Source of the DNA: Viridothelium virens
Taxonomy: Eukaryota > Ascomycota > Dothideomycetes > Trypetheliales > Trypetheliaceae
Assembly: GCA_010094025.1 (NCBI GenBank)
Contig: ML991844.1
Coordinates: 1-64,000 of the forward strand
Length of the DNA: 64,000 bases
Direction of reading: 5' to 3'
Every line of letters starts with the position of its first letter. The stretch's first letter is position 1. Positions 35,001 to 46,001 of the stretch are shown here, in pieces. The notes below the pieces were generated by a model, which saw only the letters and a list, made by a program, of their open reading frames with translations, did not search any database and was not told the DNA's origin. A program made the position numbers and the translations under genes.

Positions 35001-35878
35001 ATGCCGTCTCCACAGCTCGAGGAACACCATCGCATAATGTGTATGTTTGGTAAAGCGCATCTGTATAGGTATTGACTACTTCTGTAACTCCTTCAATGGT
35101 CCAACAACTCGTAGACGCAGCAAGATTCGTGTATGCGTTCCATTCGGACCAGCATGCTTGGGCTGCATCTACTGAGCAGACGGTGTCCCAGTCAAATGAA
35201 GTTGTGGTGGCATTGCCAAGTCCGGAAAGATCTCCGGCAAGGCTTGCGTTCCCTGAAGCTCTCGAAGGGGCCAAAACGGTCGAATCAGACGCCTCTGGCA
35301 CTGTCATAGAAAAATTCATAGGGGCTGAAGTAGTCATCGAAGATGGCAGACTCGAATTGCTTGAAAAATCCCCAGATCTCGTGGAAGTGAGAGGAAGATT
35401 GGGCGCAGATGTGATGTTGTGGATAAGCTTGTCGCTCAAGACACTGCTTTTCGAATGTGGATCTATTAGTGCGGTGGCAGTCTGTGATAAGTCTAGAAAG
35501 GAAGGCGAGGACGAAACTTTGTCTTCGGAAAGCCTGGTTTTCGTAGGTTGCCATGTTTGCAAGCCGTGTAATATATATCGCCCCACGGGCATCGACGTCT
35601 CAGTTGCTACAGAGGCCGAATCCGAAGGGGACATTGTCTCTGAAGATCGAGAATGGGCATCGCCTGTCGGTACCGACGGCACATCTTGCGTAGAGACAAG
35701 GCTTATAGCATTCTTTCTTCCGGTCTTGTTTTCTACTTGCAGCAGAAAGGTCAGCTTCAACGATTTTCACCAAACGAATATTGCGATTCTATCGTAGGTG
35801 CTCACGTGCAGATGCCTGTCCGAAGAAAACGAGAATAAACACTGCCAGCCAAAACACTTTTCGGCTTATCTTCTTCAT
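32068..35878 (-). CDS. Large secreted, C-terminally anchored Ser/Thr-rich repeat glycoprotein, about 1187 aa
   Basis: Exons 35878-35806, 35735-34557, 34492-34134, 34080-33826 and 33765-32068; four GT-AG introns of 53-70 nt, all joining in frame. Exon 1 is almost exactly a signal peptide (MKKISRKVFWLAVFILVFFG, then QASA). Residues about 25-190 are Ser/Thr-rich, likely heavily O-glycosylated, with many N-x-S/T sites. A Cys-rich part follows (DWDTVCSVDAAQACWSEWNA ... PCSPCWIDVDQIQLLYFP), then a conserved motif SLDPRWIKCSTSTLGIFDPP. The C-terminal half consists of degenerate repeats around I-S-A-G-P-S-G-x-I-x-I-D-G. The end (WRSFGYTFLLWYLLVTWLSV plus FHLL) is hydrophobic, fitting a GPI signal or single membrane helix. 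It is probably a cell-surface or wall protein. I know related fungal proteins by look but no assigned function. Confidence 0.85.
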
Positions 35879-38800
35879 CTCAACTCAAAAACGATGCATG
35901 TCCAGGAAGGATCGAGGACGCGGGCAATAAGGATGTCATACTTGGAAGTGCAGCTCGGGATAGGGATACGCAATTTTGCGGACTCCCTCGAGTGAAAAAA
36001 CCTCGTCATGAACAATCTAGATGTCAGCCCTGCAGAATCGACAGTGGTTGCGGCAGAGCATTCAGCCAATGCAGGAAAGGGAAGTAGACGTCAAGAGAAT
36101 TTCCAGCCCTTCACTAGCGCTTCGAGAATATCCGATACTCGAATGCGGAAGTCTGAACAGCCATCAAGAGAAGTAGCGGCTTCCTGCCGTCTGCTAGCGT
36201 TTGCAGCAGTGGTCCGCATCATTGGTGCAGTTGCTCAGCTGTAACAGGGTGAGAACGCAAACTAATGCTAGCTCTCTCATGCATCTCCACTTGGAGGGGA
36301 TTCTTCAGGGGTCTGGCAAGTCCATTGTCCGTCCCAGACCTTGTAGAGGGACTTTTGAAATACATCCTTGTGTCGATGAGGCTCGCCGAAGGATGAGAGC
36401 TGCCGAAACGCGCCCTAAGATCGTGAAAAATGCAAAGCAGGCAGAATGTTGACGACCCAGTCCTAAGATCGTATCGGAAAAATTGGTTGAGGCGAAGAAA
36501 AGGGGATAGCAACTGAGATCCAAACTCTCCGCATTCATTTTGCGTGTATCTCAATTTCTGCCTACAGTAGGCTGTTTCAGATCGACGGATACCCCGGGTC
36601 ATACGGAAGCCGTTTAACGACAGGTACACATTGCAGGTGGCGACGCGTAGTTGATTAAGGGCGCAGAGATGGAGACGTGTGACGTGACTGGAACCTGAGG
36701 CACGGTGCCACGGTGCCACGCTAATTACTTAGGTAAGCTTTGTAATAAGACAAGGCCCATCTTCAACTTTCCACCTTTCGGTGGCCAACCCTTTAACCTT
36801 TATAATTGATTGAGAAGCCCTGATAGTGGCAGGATACCGTTCGGAAACTGACCAGCATGTATGAGAAGATTCCTTCAGAGCTATCCAGTGCTTCTCTCCC
36901 TGCTTTGCACAACACAGGAGGTCCACAATTAGGTCCCAAAACCAGTCCCGCGAAAAGGCAGTGGCGTCGAGGATCAAAGCCAGAATATGGAGTGCGGAGT
37001 ACCGGCCAAGCACGACACCTTTTTCGCGCCACAACCTTAATAATTTGAGATATATCTGATCTTGCCTATACGCTCTGGGCAAGGTCGCGACCTCCACGAG
37101 ATTCATCTTCGCATGTATTGTGATAATGGCTTCTCCCTCTACTCCCATACCATTTTCCAATGACAACTAGTCGTCGTAAGCTGTGTGCGGTGGAGGCAGC
37201 ATCATCTAGGATGCCGACATCCCAGAGCTACATCTTGAGTCTGCATTAGTTTTTGGCCGGCATGATTGGAATTCTATCATCATCTAAAGACTCTGCTGAT
37301 TGCAAAAGTGCCGCCCTCCCTTCTTGCTTTACAGATGCTGCTAACCACTCATTATATCCTTTCTGTTGCCCCTGTCGCCAATGGCTATTCGTGTCGAGGT
37401 GATTTGTGTTGAGAAAACAGCGCGTTTACTGTCAAGTGACTTAGGTATGCCTCTTCGAATAACCTTGCTGTTAAGCCAATGCTCGTTTCCTTAAGTTTGT
37501 TCCTTCGCTCTTTCTCCCTTGTTGTTTCTATTTGCGCTATCGCCGATCTACGTTAGATGTAAATAGCTAGATGAATCTCACGGATAAGTGCTGAAGACTG
37601 AGACTGGGGCAGGACTGTATGTGGGAACAAGAATGAGAGGGCGAGGCAGACAGGCGAGATTGGGCCCATAAGTTGTGGCGAGCTGACTCACAGAGTATGA
37701 GTGGATACGAGAACTCATCATATGAAGCGGCTATATGTGTGGATGAACAGCAGTAGGAACAGATAGGAGAAGCCGAGATTCAAGGCTTTGGCAGATGATC
37801 GGGTATCTTGGTATATGGGCATCGGAGCTCACCTTCTTAGGTCTGCGATGCAGATATAGAGCAACTAGAGCGTGAACTATGGCACTCTCATGACCACCGT
37901 CATTCCGATACAATCGTTGTCAAGGCAATGAATGAAATGAGGTGAGATAGGACTTACTTTCATTGCAGAACAAAAAACATCATCGAGGAAATGCTGGAGC
38001 TCTCTTGCTCCTGAAAGGCTCCATATGGGCTTTTCCTCTCATCAATTTAGGTCACTAATACTACAATTGGAATTCTTGCCGAGCCTCCTCGGACTGCATA
38101 GACAAGAAACGAGACCATCGAACGCTATATTTATAAAGCTTCTCTTTCACATTGATCCTTCTCCATTTCCGTCACTTCCTTTTCACTCCTGTAAAAAGGC
38201 AGATATCTTCAGGATCTCGTGGTAGATATACCTGAATCCATGGGAGTATGTCAGATTACTTACAGATAAAATTGGAGTCTTTAACTGAGCGGATTGTAAA
38301 ACAGTGGAGACTATGAGTGGGAAAAGCCGAGGATCGAGGCTTGCATCTTGAATTGGGTATTAGCTCTGATCAACGCTGCTGACCTGGGCCAGATCCGCGT
38401 CAATTGCGGTCGGCCGTAGTTTAAAAGTAGGCAAAGTGAGGAACACTCTGACGTCCTTCAGATTTGTTTCGCATTCTATAACCTCTGCTGGCACTTTCCA
38501 GGGTGGTGAGGTTGTCAGCCGACAGTAGCCATGGCAAAAGACTGCCCGTCGAGACGATCGAGGATGGCGATGGCAGTGAAGTCCACATTTTGGGTCCACC
38601 GTCAACAAACGCAAACACAAAGCGCAGTCATTCAGATAATCAGCACAATCAAATGGCCTACGGGATCCTCAGTCCAGCAATCCGCGCCATGACAGGATGT
38701 GCATTGCTTGCGGAGAAACAGGCCCATAGGAATGAATTGATCGTGGTCACTCCCCCCCGCCACTGGAACAGTGCATAAGCGTAAACGTCTTGTAATCTTG

Positions 38801-39435
38801 GATTGGGACTCTCAACTGAATGAGATTTGCAGTAAGGATTTGATATGAAAGACCAGATAAATCCATAGTTCAATCAGCGGAACTCCAACCAATTAGCCGC
38901 TACTAACAAGTCTCTTGTGATAAAATTACGTGGCATCAATCCTGATACGCCGTGCTCGGACATAACAACCTAGATCCTCGCGTCCTGGGTGGAGATAAAT
39001 TGGTCCCCTTTGGATTCTTTGCACTCGAATCTTTGTTCGACCTTTGCAGATTAGCCCCTTGTCGGTTTGCTGTACATTCGCTCATCTTTCGTAGTTGCGG
39101 AGTGTGTCAGTACCGCTTCTCCAGACAGTAATTCTTCGCACTGGCCTGGGACTTGTCATACGTCTAGTTTGAAGTAGAAATCTCGGTCAGTGAGCTAAAA
39201 CGTGTCTTGTCAATTCTCCGATGTCGTCAGATAGTCAGACTCCCAAGGACCAAGGGGTTCCTGACAGGATAGGGCACAGTGTTGTGCAGAAAACTACCAA
39301 CCGCAGCCTTCCGAGCGAAGAATAAGAAAAGTCCGCATTACATGCTGACGCAGAAAGACGTGGAGAGCCTGATGAAGTTACCGAGTGGCAAGGCTAACAA
39401 AGCAATGCGGAGTACCTTTCCTCGATATTTCCTCA
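35879..39435. other. Gene-poor tract of about 3.6 kb
   Basis: No convincing gene. The longest frames are on minus at 36219-36719 (166 codons) and 36729-37166 (145 codons, first start codon TTG); neither shows a known motif. A short tandem CACGGTGC/CACGGTGC occurs at about 36702-36720. The stretch 36000-36250 should include the glycoprotein promoter. Confidence 0.45.
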
Positions 39436-41968
39436 TTATTCTCCAAAACTATGCTGACTTCCCACACTCTGCCCTAAGTTACTACTCAGTCTCCTGCTTA
39501 TACCCTTCCCCATCCCAATTGGGACGCTTGAATCAACGGACTTGCGTCGTTGATGTGTTCGGAACGTAGTCTCGGGCCGATCCCCGTTTTCTGGATTCTC
39601 TGGGTCTTCCTCGATCACTGATTCCTGGAACGCTGTCGAGGACGCTGTGCATAATTGCTGCGGTCTACGTTCATTCCAGCGCTGAGGAGATTCCGAGGCT
39701 TTAGAGGAATTAGAAAGGGAACGATGAATTACCTGTCCCTCCATACGGGGCGTGCGTTCTACTCCAGCACCACCATCAACCATCACTTCTTCCTCATCGT
39801 CCTTGTCCTCATCACCGCCGAATCCTTCCCCTTCAATCAGCCATAACGAGGCCACTGCACCCACTGCCGATATTCCTGCAAATGTCCACCAAGGCAACCA
39901 GGCCATGCTCCTCCGAACACCCCAGCCCAAAAGATTCCCGCCAATGGCCGGTCCAGCCGCGCGTCCAATTGCTGACACGGATGTTGAAATCCCATTGAGC
40001 GTGCCCAGGACAGTAAGGCTACTCGCAGAATTTGTGAGAAGAATTGTACTGCATGGAAAAGCAAAGACCGCTGCGGTACATTTGAATAACATGACGAGAA
40101 AGAGTATGAAGACATTGAAAGGAAGTTGAAAGATTGAGGAATGCTGGGTCGAGTTAGCGGTAATATTGACTGCCCTGGAGTGTTGTCCGGTTGCAGGAAG
40201 AGACACAGGAAGAAGAGCGGTGTAAGGCACAATGACATAGACTATGGGAAAGGCGAATGAGCATATGTGGTATACGCGAAGTACACCAAACTTTCGCGCA
40301 GCTGGCGGAAAGATGAAGAATTGGATAAAAAGCGCAAAGATGCCATAGGCGGTCAGAAGAAAGCCGATGCTCTGCGTTGCTGTGTTCGATACCACTCAGT
40401 GACATGGTTCCAATGGTATCGTTCGCCACTAGGCCATGGCGCGAAGGGTCAGAGGCAACTTACATATTTGAAACCCACCTTTGAAATGAAATGGTAGGGA
40501 AATGTCTGGATCAGAGGGGTTCTGCCGCTCTTGATTAAGGTAGACAGGAATGAGCTGATCAAACCCAAGAGAGTGCGTTGCTAGAATGGTATACACAAAG
40601 AGGTTGAGCACAGATTGTTTCGTGAGAACATCTCGGTAGCTTGTGTGGCTTTGATATTTAGCTGGCTTTGATTCGTTTTGACTTTGAGTGTTAAAATCCT
40701 CGTCCGCGATAGATGCTCTACGATGGGAAGTAGGTTTGAGTAAGGGCTCTTGCTCCCCAGCTGTCGGTCGCTGAAGCCACCGCTTCAAGCTGCACATACG
40801 TCGTGCAAAGAATTCAATGATTCGGTCTCCCAGAGCAGTTCCTGGGTCATACTGGTTTCGTCGTGTCTGCAAAGACTCCTGCTGATAGTTCAGCCATCGA
40901 AGTTCGCCCAACTCAGAGGTCCCCCGGAGCTTGGCCAGCGTGAAGGTACTGACCTTAAGAAAGAGAGTAGCATTGATCAGACTGATTATGAAGAGAGCTG
41001 CTGCCAGAATGTTTGGCAAAGCGAATGGATATCGTTCCAAAAAGTCCCCATTTCTTCTCATGCCTCGTTGGCCGTCTCTTTCCGGGGGGACACGCAAGGG
41101 ATTCGCCAAAGCACCACCGATTGCAGGACCGAGAACACTGCCGATATTCCAGACAAGTGGCATGATGCTAAAAGCCCGAGGCTGCAACTCCTTCCATGGT
41201 ACCAACTCAGCTACAGCGGTCCTAATTACCCCGACCTACGAGAGTGCGAAAGTAAGCATCGTATTCTCAAGAGCAGGCAGAAAGCCTCAACAGAAAATTT
41301 GAGCCCGAAAGCAGCCAACGCACGACAGCAAACATGGCACTCTCAGTCGCCTAAGATTCCCATCGACCTCAAGAAGTGTGTTATGCGCTGCATCCAGAGA
41401 GAGCGGCCATGAAACAAGGTCAACACCCTTGCGAACACGCTCAACCAAGTCGAAAAAAGGCACAGTATGAATCAGGCCAACTCCAGCATCACGGGTTCAC
41501 TCACATTGCCATTTCCCGCGCCGGCTAGCGCCCGGACAACCATGGTCATCGGCAACGAAGTCGAAAAGCCCCAGAGCAGAGTCGTGATCAATGTGTTGAA
41601 GAGTGAGAGGATAATGGCGGGTTTTCGACCAAAACGATCACTAAATCTTCCCCAAGGAATGCCTGTCAAGCACTGGGCAAGACTGAAAACACTCATAGCA
41701 AACCCAGCCCATTCTGCTACCGATGAGGGAGGGACAAAGAATGAAATCATCTCGGGAAGATACGGATTTACGCTGGTAAGGGCAATAGGCTCGGCGAAGC
41801 GACATATCGCTACAAAGAAGTATCAGCGACAGATCCGTTCTTACGTGGAGTTGACAGTCATGCCAAACAGGCGACATGAGTTCGCGTTGCAAACCCATGA
41901 GAATACGGCTGCGTACCTAGGATTGTAAGTTGGCGTAGAGGCAATTTATGCTCGCGCTGTCCAGTCAT
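39436..41968 (-). CDS. MFS transporter, YCR023C/ZIFL-like, about 695 aa
   Basis: Exons 41968-41917, 41809-41505, 41235-40464 and 40394-39436; introns of 107, 269 and 69 nt. Joins restore family text: QLTIL-A-ICRFAEPIALTS across intron 1, GAGNGN-VGVIRTAVAELVP across intron 2, GGFQI-L-VSNTATQ across intron 3. The MFS loop motif WGRFSDRFGRKPAI follows helix 2, and LVWNIGSVLGPAIGGALANP marks helix 5. A hydrophilic loop of about 110 residues separates the two six-helix halves, and a Ser-rich cytosolic tail of about 130 residues ends the protein. Members of this group are drug:H+ antiporter-like carriers in plasma or vacuole membranes; the substrate is unknown. Confidence 0.88.
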
Positions 41969-42714
41969 GGCGCAGAGTCTGTGGCAGTCACCTGCTGGAA
42001 AGCCTTTCCCCGGGCGTTCTTCCGCTGCAAGCACTGGAGGACTGAAAAAAGGGCGCCGCTCGACAAGCCGGGGGGACGTTGAGAGGCGCCCACGACCTGT
42101 CTCTGGAAGTCGTCATGGTGGCAGAGGCACGAGTGGGCATGACCATCAGAAAACGGCGGAAGGACGCACAAGAATAGTATAGTGGCATGAGCGGTCAGGT
42201 GGATGTTGGGAGGTGCAGAAGTGCAGCCTGCAGGTGGTTACTCAGTACGGACACGACGGAGTACGGATTACTCCGTACGGCCGCACGCTTAGGAGTACGG
42301 AGCACTAGAAACGTGGGGAGCGGCGTGGGGAGCAAGCCCAGGAAGGCAGCCCCAGAGATTCCCCAATAATCCTTGTAACTCGCTGCTTCTTGAGTTGCCT
42401 CTCAAAATCCGATGTCTACTTTGATGGGAGACGCATCCCAGCTGACAGGATCAAGTGCAGAACAAGGTGGACCCACGGTCCTAGCTTGATACCAGGTTTA
42501 TCGCAAGGACACCATTCTAAAACAACACCATTGAACCCTGTGGATATTCTGTCGCGTCCTTAACATAGACCGCCATCCCACCCGATTGACTCGTTACTCA
42601 TCTCGCATGTCGGCCCTCTCTAAGCAATGTTGAAACTCTCCCTTCCAGATGGGCCGAAATATATTGCATGCCTTCCTTCTGATTGAGTTAACATTGCCTC
42701 AGTGGTACATCCCC
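41969..42714. other. Intergenic; promoter side of the MFS gene
   Basis: About 0.75 kb between the MFS start and the oxysterol-binding protein stop, both on minus. It contains a TACGGAGTA palindromic cluster listed separately. No gene is seen. Confidence 0.5.
42256..42301. repeat. TACGGAGTA-type inverted repeat cluster
   Basis: The arms ACGGAGTA (42256-42263) and TACTCCGT (42269-42276) form an 8-bp stem with a 5-nt loop; a further GGAGTACGGA copy lies at 42292-42301. The same unit recurs near 59860-59880. It looks like a short intergenic palindrome family. Confidence 0.7.
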
Positions 42715-44692
42715 TCAGCTCTCGGCATCTACAAATTCATCAACACTTCCGGCAACGCTGTCTTGCCTCAAGACGTGGTTTTCAGCCGTGCTTGGCTGCA
42801 GTGGCTGTCGCAGACCACTTGGCACCGTGCCGCCTGGAGATGAAGCATTAGCTTGGGCGGACGGCACCACCTTTGAACCATCATGTTGACCAAAGTCAAT
42901 TAGGTCAGCCTGTGTAGCGCTCATCGGCTGCGGCGGCACCGCTGAATGGGTAGATGAAGCATTGTTTGCTTTCGATGATGATGATGGAGTTGGCAATTGA
43001 GAGCTACCGCCTAAATTGCTAAAGTCGGATGCTTTTTGACCGGGCAGAATCGGTGCAATTGAAAGTATCTGTTTGATCTGATCTTTGTCGCTGACATTGT
43101 AATTACTGGAGAGAATCTCAGTTAGTATGACGAACAAAGCTCGGGACGGAACCACAAGGGTCTTACATGTCCGCGTTGATGATCCAGTCAAGGTTCTCTT
43201 CGCCTTCCTCTGGACCCCCTGGGCCTCCTTGTACACGTCTGAAGAGCTGAGGTTGCCACTCAAGTCCCTGTTTCTCTCTCTGCGAAGCTTCGTCCCGCTG
43301 TCTGTCTTCAATCCGGCTTTTGTCATCTGTCGCAGCTCGATGATCGGTCTTCCTGATAGCCGCGGTTGTCTTTGCCCAGAGTCTTTGGGATTCCCTCTCC
43401 CCTTGCTCTTCAAGTGGTCGGGTTTGTGGATATGCGGCTCGGGCGTGTGTTGCATCGAAGAGGACTTCCTTCTTGCCGGTCTACAGAGAGAAAAAATTAG
43501 GCACTTGTAGCAGGCACAAGATCCGATGGGGTAGGACGCACGGAAAGATTCTTCATGGTCATCTCTCCTGACCATAAACCGGATAGCTCATAAAGATTCT
43601 TTCCCGCTTTTGTGTCTTTGATGTACCCGCCAACAACGTTGTAGTTTCCCCCGATCCATCCTTTTGTCTTGAATTCGATGTCTGCTTCTAAGCCCGATTC
43701 AGGACACCGCACAAAACTGTGGTCTCCCAACTCATACTGCATCTTGCCGACGATGATGTTCCGAGCGTACATGTTGGGTTGAGTAATGAAGCTATCGTAG
43801 GTACCTGGTCAGTCCTTGATCTTCGGGAAACCCAACAGCTTGTTCGACGTACAATCGCTCACCCCTGTTCAGAAATCGCATAACAGCAATCCCCTCCATC
43901 ATACTTGCTGCAGACGTGCCCAGAAATTTACTTCTTGGCTTCAGCGTCCCGTCGATCCGAATGTGATGCTCGGGAGCCATGAAAAAGTAGCTGGATTTTG
44001 GAGGATGGTGTGATGTTTGTTCAGAGATATAGTATCCTCGAGTTTTGTCCGGGTAGTCCCAGTAGCAAGTGAAAAGCTCGCCGAGGATAGGATTTAGGGG
44101 TTTCTTCACCCCACTACCAACAGATTAGACGGCAGAGTCCATGCCAATCAGAATTTGACAAACATACGGGGGCTTGATGTGCCATCCGCTCAGGTAAAAC
44201 CTGACAACAGCAACAAACCGTTGAATAGGGTCATCAATCTTGGGCATTGGCAACAGGGTATCTGGATGTGCCATGAAACTGAAGGTCTTATCTTAGCGGA
44301 GTCTATAGTTATTTCTCAGAACCAATTTACTTGGTGATTCTCTCCAACATAGATCGCGGCTCGAGAATAAATGTCGGTAGAGTAACGCGGCTGAGATCCG
44401 CTCCAGGTCGTAGCTGTTTGATAATGTGCATGAGCACTGCCGAAAACAACGATACGTTAGCGCAAGATCTATAGTTCATGGCTAGATAATTTTGGTGGAA
44501 GTCTCTCATACCGTTGCCCTGCTCTGCGTCCACAACAGTCTCATCTTCGGTGCCCGGATCTCTCAGGTCCTCGGCCGAGGAGCGGGTGCCTGCGTAGAAG
44601 CGAAACGACTGTCAGCTATCCATGACTGAATATTTATTCTTTATGATACTCATACTCGCTTCCGACTTCCGCCTATGGCTGCCAAGAACCAT
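42715..44692 (-). CDS. Oxysterol-binding protein-related (OSBP/Osh6-Osh7-like) lipid transfer protein, about 516 aa
   Basis: Eight exons: 44692-44656, 44589-44512, 44436-44331, 44278-44168, 44113-43863, 43804-43542, 43480-43167, 43105-42715; all seven introns are GT-AG and 52-75 nt, and the total is in frame. Family signatures: LPTFILEPRSMLERIT (lid and start of ORD), KPLNPILGE, the fingerprint EQTSHHPP, LNRGTYDSFITQPNMYARNI, GGYIKDT and TGKKEVLFDATHARAAYP. No PH or ankyrin domain precedes the ORD, as in short Osh4-7 proteins. These proteins exchange sterol or phosphatidylserine for PI4P between ER and other membranes. After the ORD, about 130 residues form a Ser/Pro-rich tail with DLIDFGQ and the end SVDEFVDAES. 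Confidence 0.9.
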
Positions 44693-46001
44693 TTTGAGGG
44701 TATGATATTTCGAACTGGTGGGGTTATAGGGAAACAGGCGGACGCTGCTATTTGGGCGAATGCGGTCGTGGAATAGAGAAGAAAAAAAGAGAGGTCGCTT
44801 AAGTCATGTGGTCTTCTCGCATGAGCTGCATCACAAGTGCAGAAAGTGGAAGTCGAGGATTCGTGAGCACGGTGTCGTTAAGGTAGAGTGCTAAGTCGCA
44901 GAGGCAGCAGGCCCAGCACGACCCTTGCACAAATGACGACTTGGGCCAGATGTCAATCAAGCCTGGCGTGCCTGCGTGGTGGGGCCGTTTCCCGATCTCG
45001 CATCCAGCTCTACCTACGGAGTATTATTGTTACTACTTCCACCACTCCTTTCCCCTTGCTATCAATTACGTATCGAAACACTCTCACTTAGAGACAAATG
45101 CCTCCAGTCCGACCAGTACGGCTCACTACTGCTGTGGATGTCACTAGACTAGTAGAGTAGTATCTTCTTCAAGGGTCACCACTGACTCAAAATTTCCCTT
45201 AGTTTCTAATTCTCTGCGTGTCTCCTTGCGCATCACTTTCTTCGTATTCCTCTTTGTAAAGTGGGAGGCTAAGTTCATTGCGTGATTCCAGTATGCTAAC
45301 CAAGAACAGTCCATTGTGTTGGCTTGGCGAAAGTGCTTGAGCACGACGCGGCTCCTGTCTTCGAACTGATGGACAATCTCTTCAACAAGGACTACCATAC
45401 CAGCCTCAAGACGCAAATCCTTGCAGAGCTGACGTTTGGTCAATTGTACGGCTGATTTATGCACTTGGTCTCGTTGAAGCTCCCGAAGAGTGTTCTGTAG
45501 ATACAAGCAAGGTTTTTGAAGGACTTTCATTCGTGTCTTAATGAATTCTTTACCTACCCAATGGCCCCGACTTCCTCTTGCTTTTGATCTATCTTCCGCT
45601 CTAGTTTTGCGAAGCATCGTTTCTGTGATACTTCAAATGATTTGAGGCAACAGTGATATGCCATGGCCAATTCCTCGGGAACTCGACATTTTTGATTCGT
45701 CGATCTCTTTCTACATTTGAAACAATCCACATGATTGGGCATGACACTGCGTCGACCCAGAAGGCAAGTATATTTTCGCACATGTCTTTCTCACGTATCG
45801 TTGCACAACAGCCACAAAGCTCAAAGCATGCTAAAGTCGAGCAGCATCCTGACCACTACCGATAGAAAGCTGGCTCAGTCAATATCTCCCTCAAGAAAAA
45901 AATAAATGTTTATCTTCATCTATTGTTCTCATTGCTCGAATTCTACCTGATTCTGACAATCGGTAGATGGGTACCGAATTGGTTGTGTACCATGCTTCCG
46001 C
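44693..46001. other. Intergenic tract of about 1.3 kb with one doubtful reading-frame pair
   Basis: Holds the OSBP promoter side and the 3' region of the dehydrogenase. The only possible gene is the 45144-45617 frame and its neighbour, described separately. Confidence 0.45.
45144..45617 (-). CDS. Doubtful ORF, Lys/Glu-rich, possibly second part of a small Cys-containing protein
   Basis: A frame of 157 codons on minus, rich in Lys, Arg and Glu and helical in look (LVEEIVHQFEDRSRVVLKHF). Overlapping its 5' end, another minus frame (45554-45781) reads MPNHVDCFKCRKRSTNQKCR, a Cys pattern resembling small fungal zinc-finger-like segments. I looked for an intron joining both frames and found no GT-AG pair that keeps phase. 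It may be a degraded gene or chance. No function is proposed. Confidence 0.22.
   Translation of the reverse strand: MLRKTRAEDRSKARGSRGHWVGKEFIKTRMKVLQKPCLYLQNTLRELQRDQVHKSAVQLTKRQLCKDLRLEAGMVVLVEEIVHQFEDRSRVVLKHFRQANTMDCSWLAYWNHAMNLASHFTKRNTKKVMRKETRRELETKGNFESVVTLEEDTTLLV

Noticed and set aside
35072-35797. 241-codon plus-strand frame opposite the surface glycoprotein
   Set aside because: It lies wholly antisense to exon 2, which has a signal peptide exon, family-like motifs and consistent splice phases on the other strand. A Ser/Thr-rich coding strand often leaves open antisense frames.
29897-35878. P450 plus neighbouring glycoprotein as a secondary-metabolite cluster
   Set aside because: No polyketide synthase, peptide synthetase, terpene synthase or other backbone gene is near; one P450 alone does not support a cluster.
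36219-37166. Two minus-strand frames of 166 and 145 codons in the 36-39 kb gap
   Set aside because: No motifs; the second starts with TTG in its longest form. Kept only as a note in the intergenic entry.
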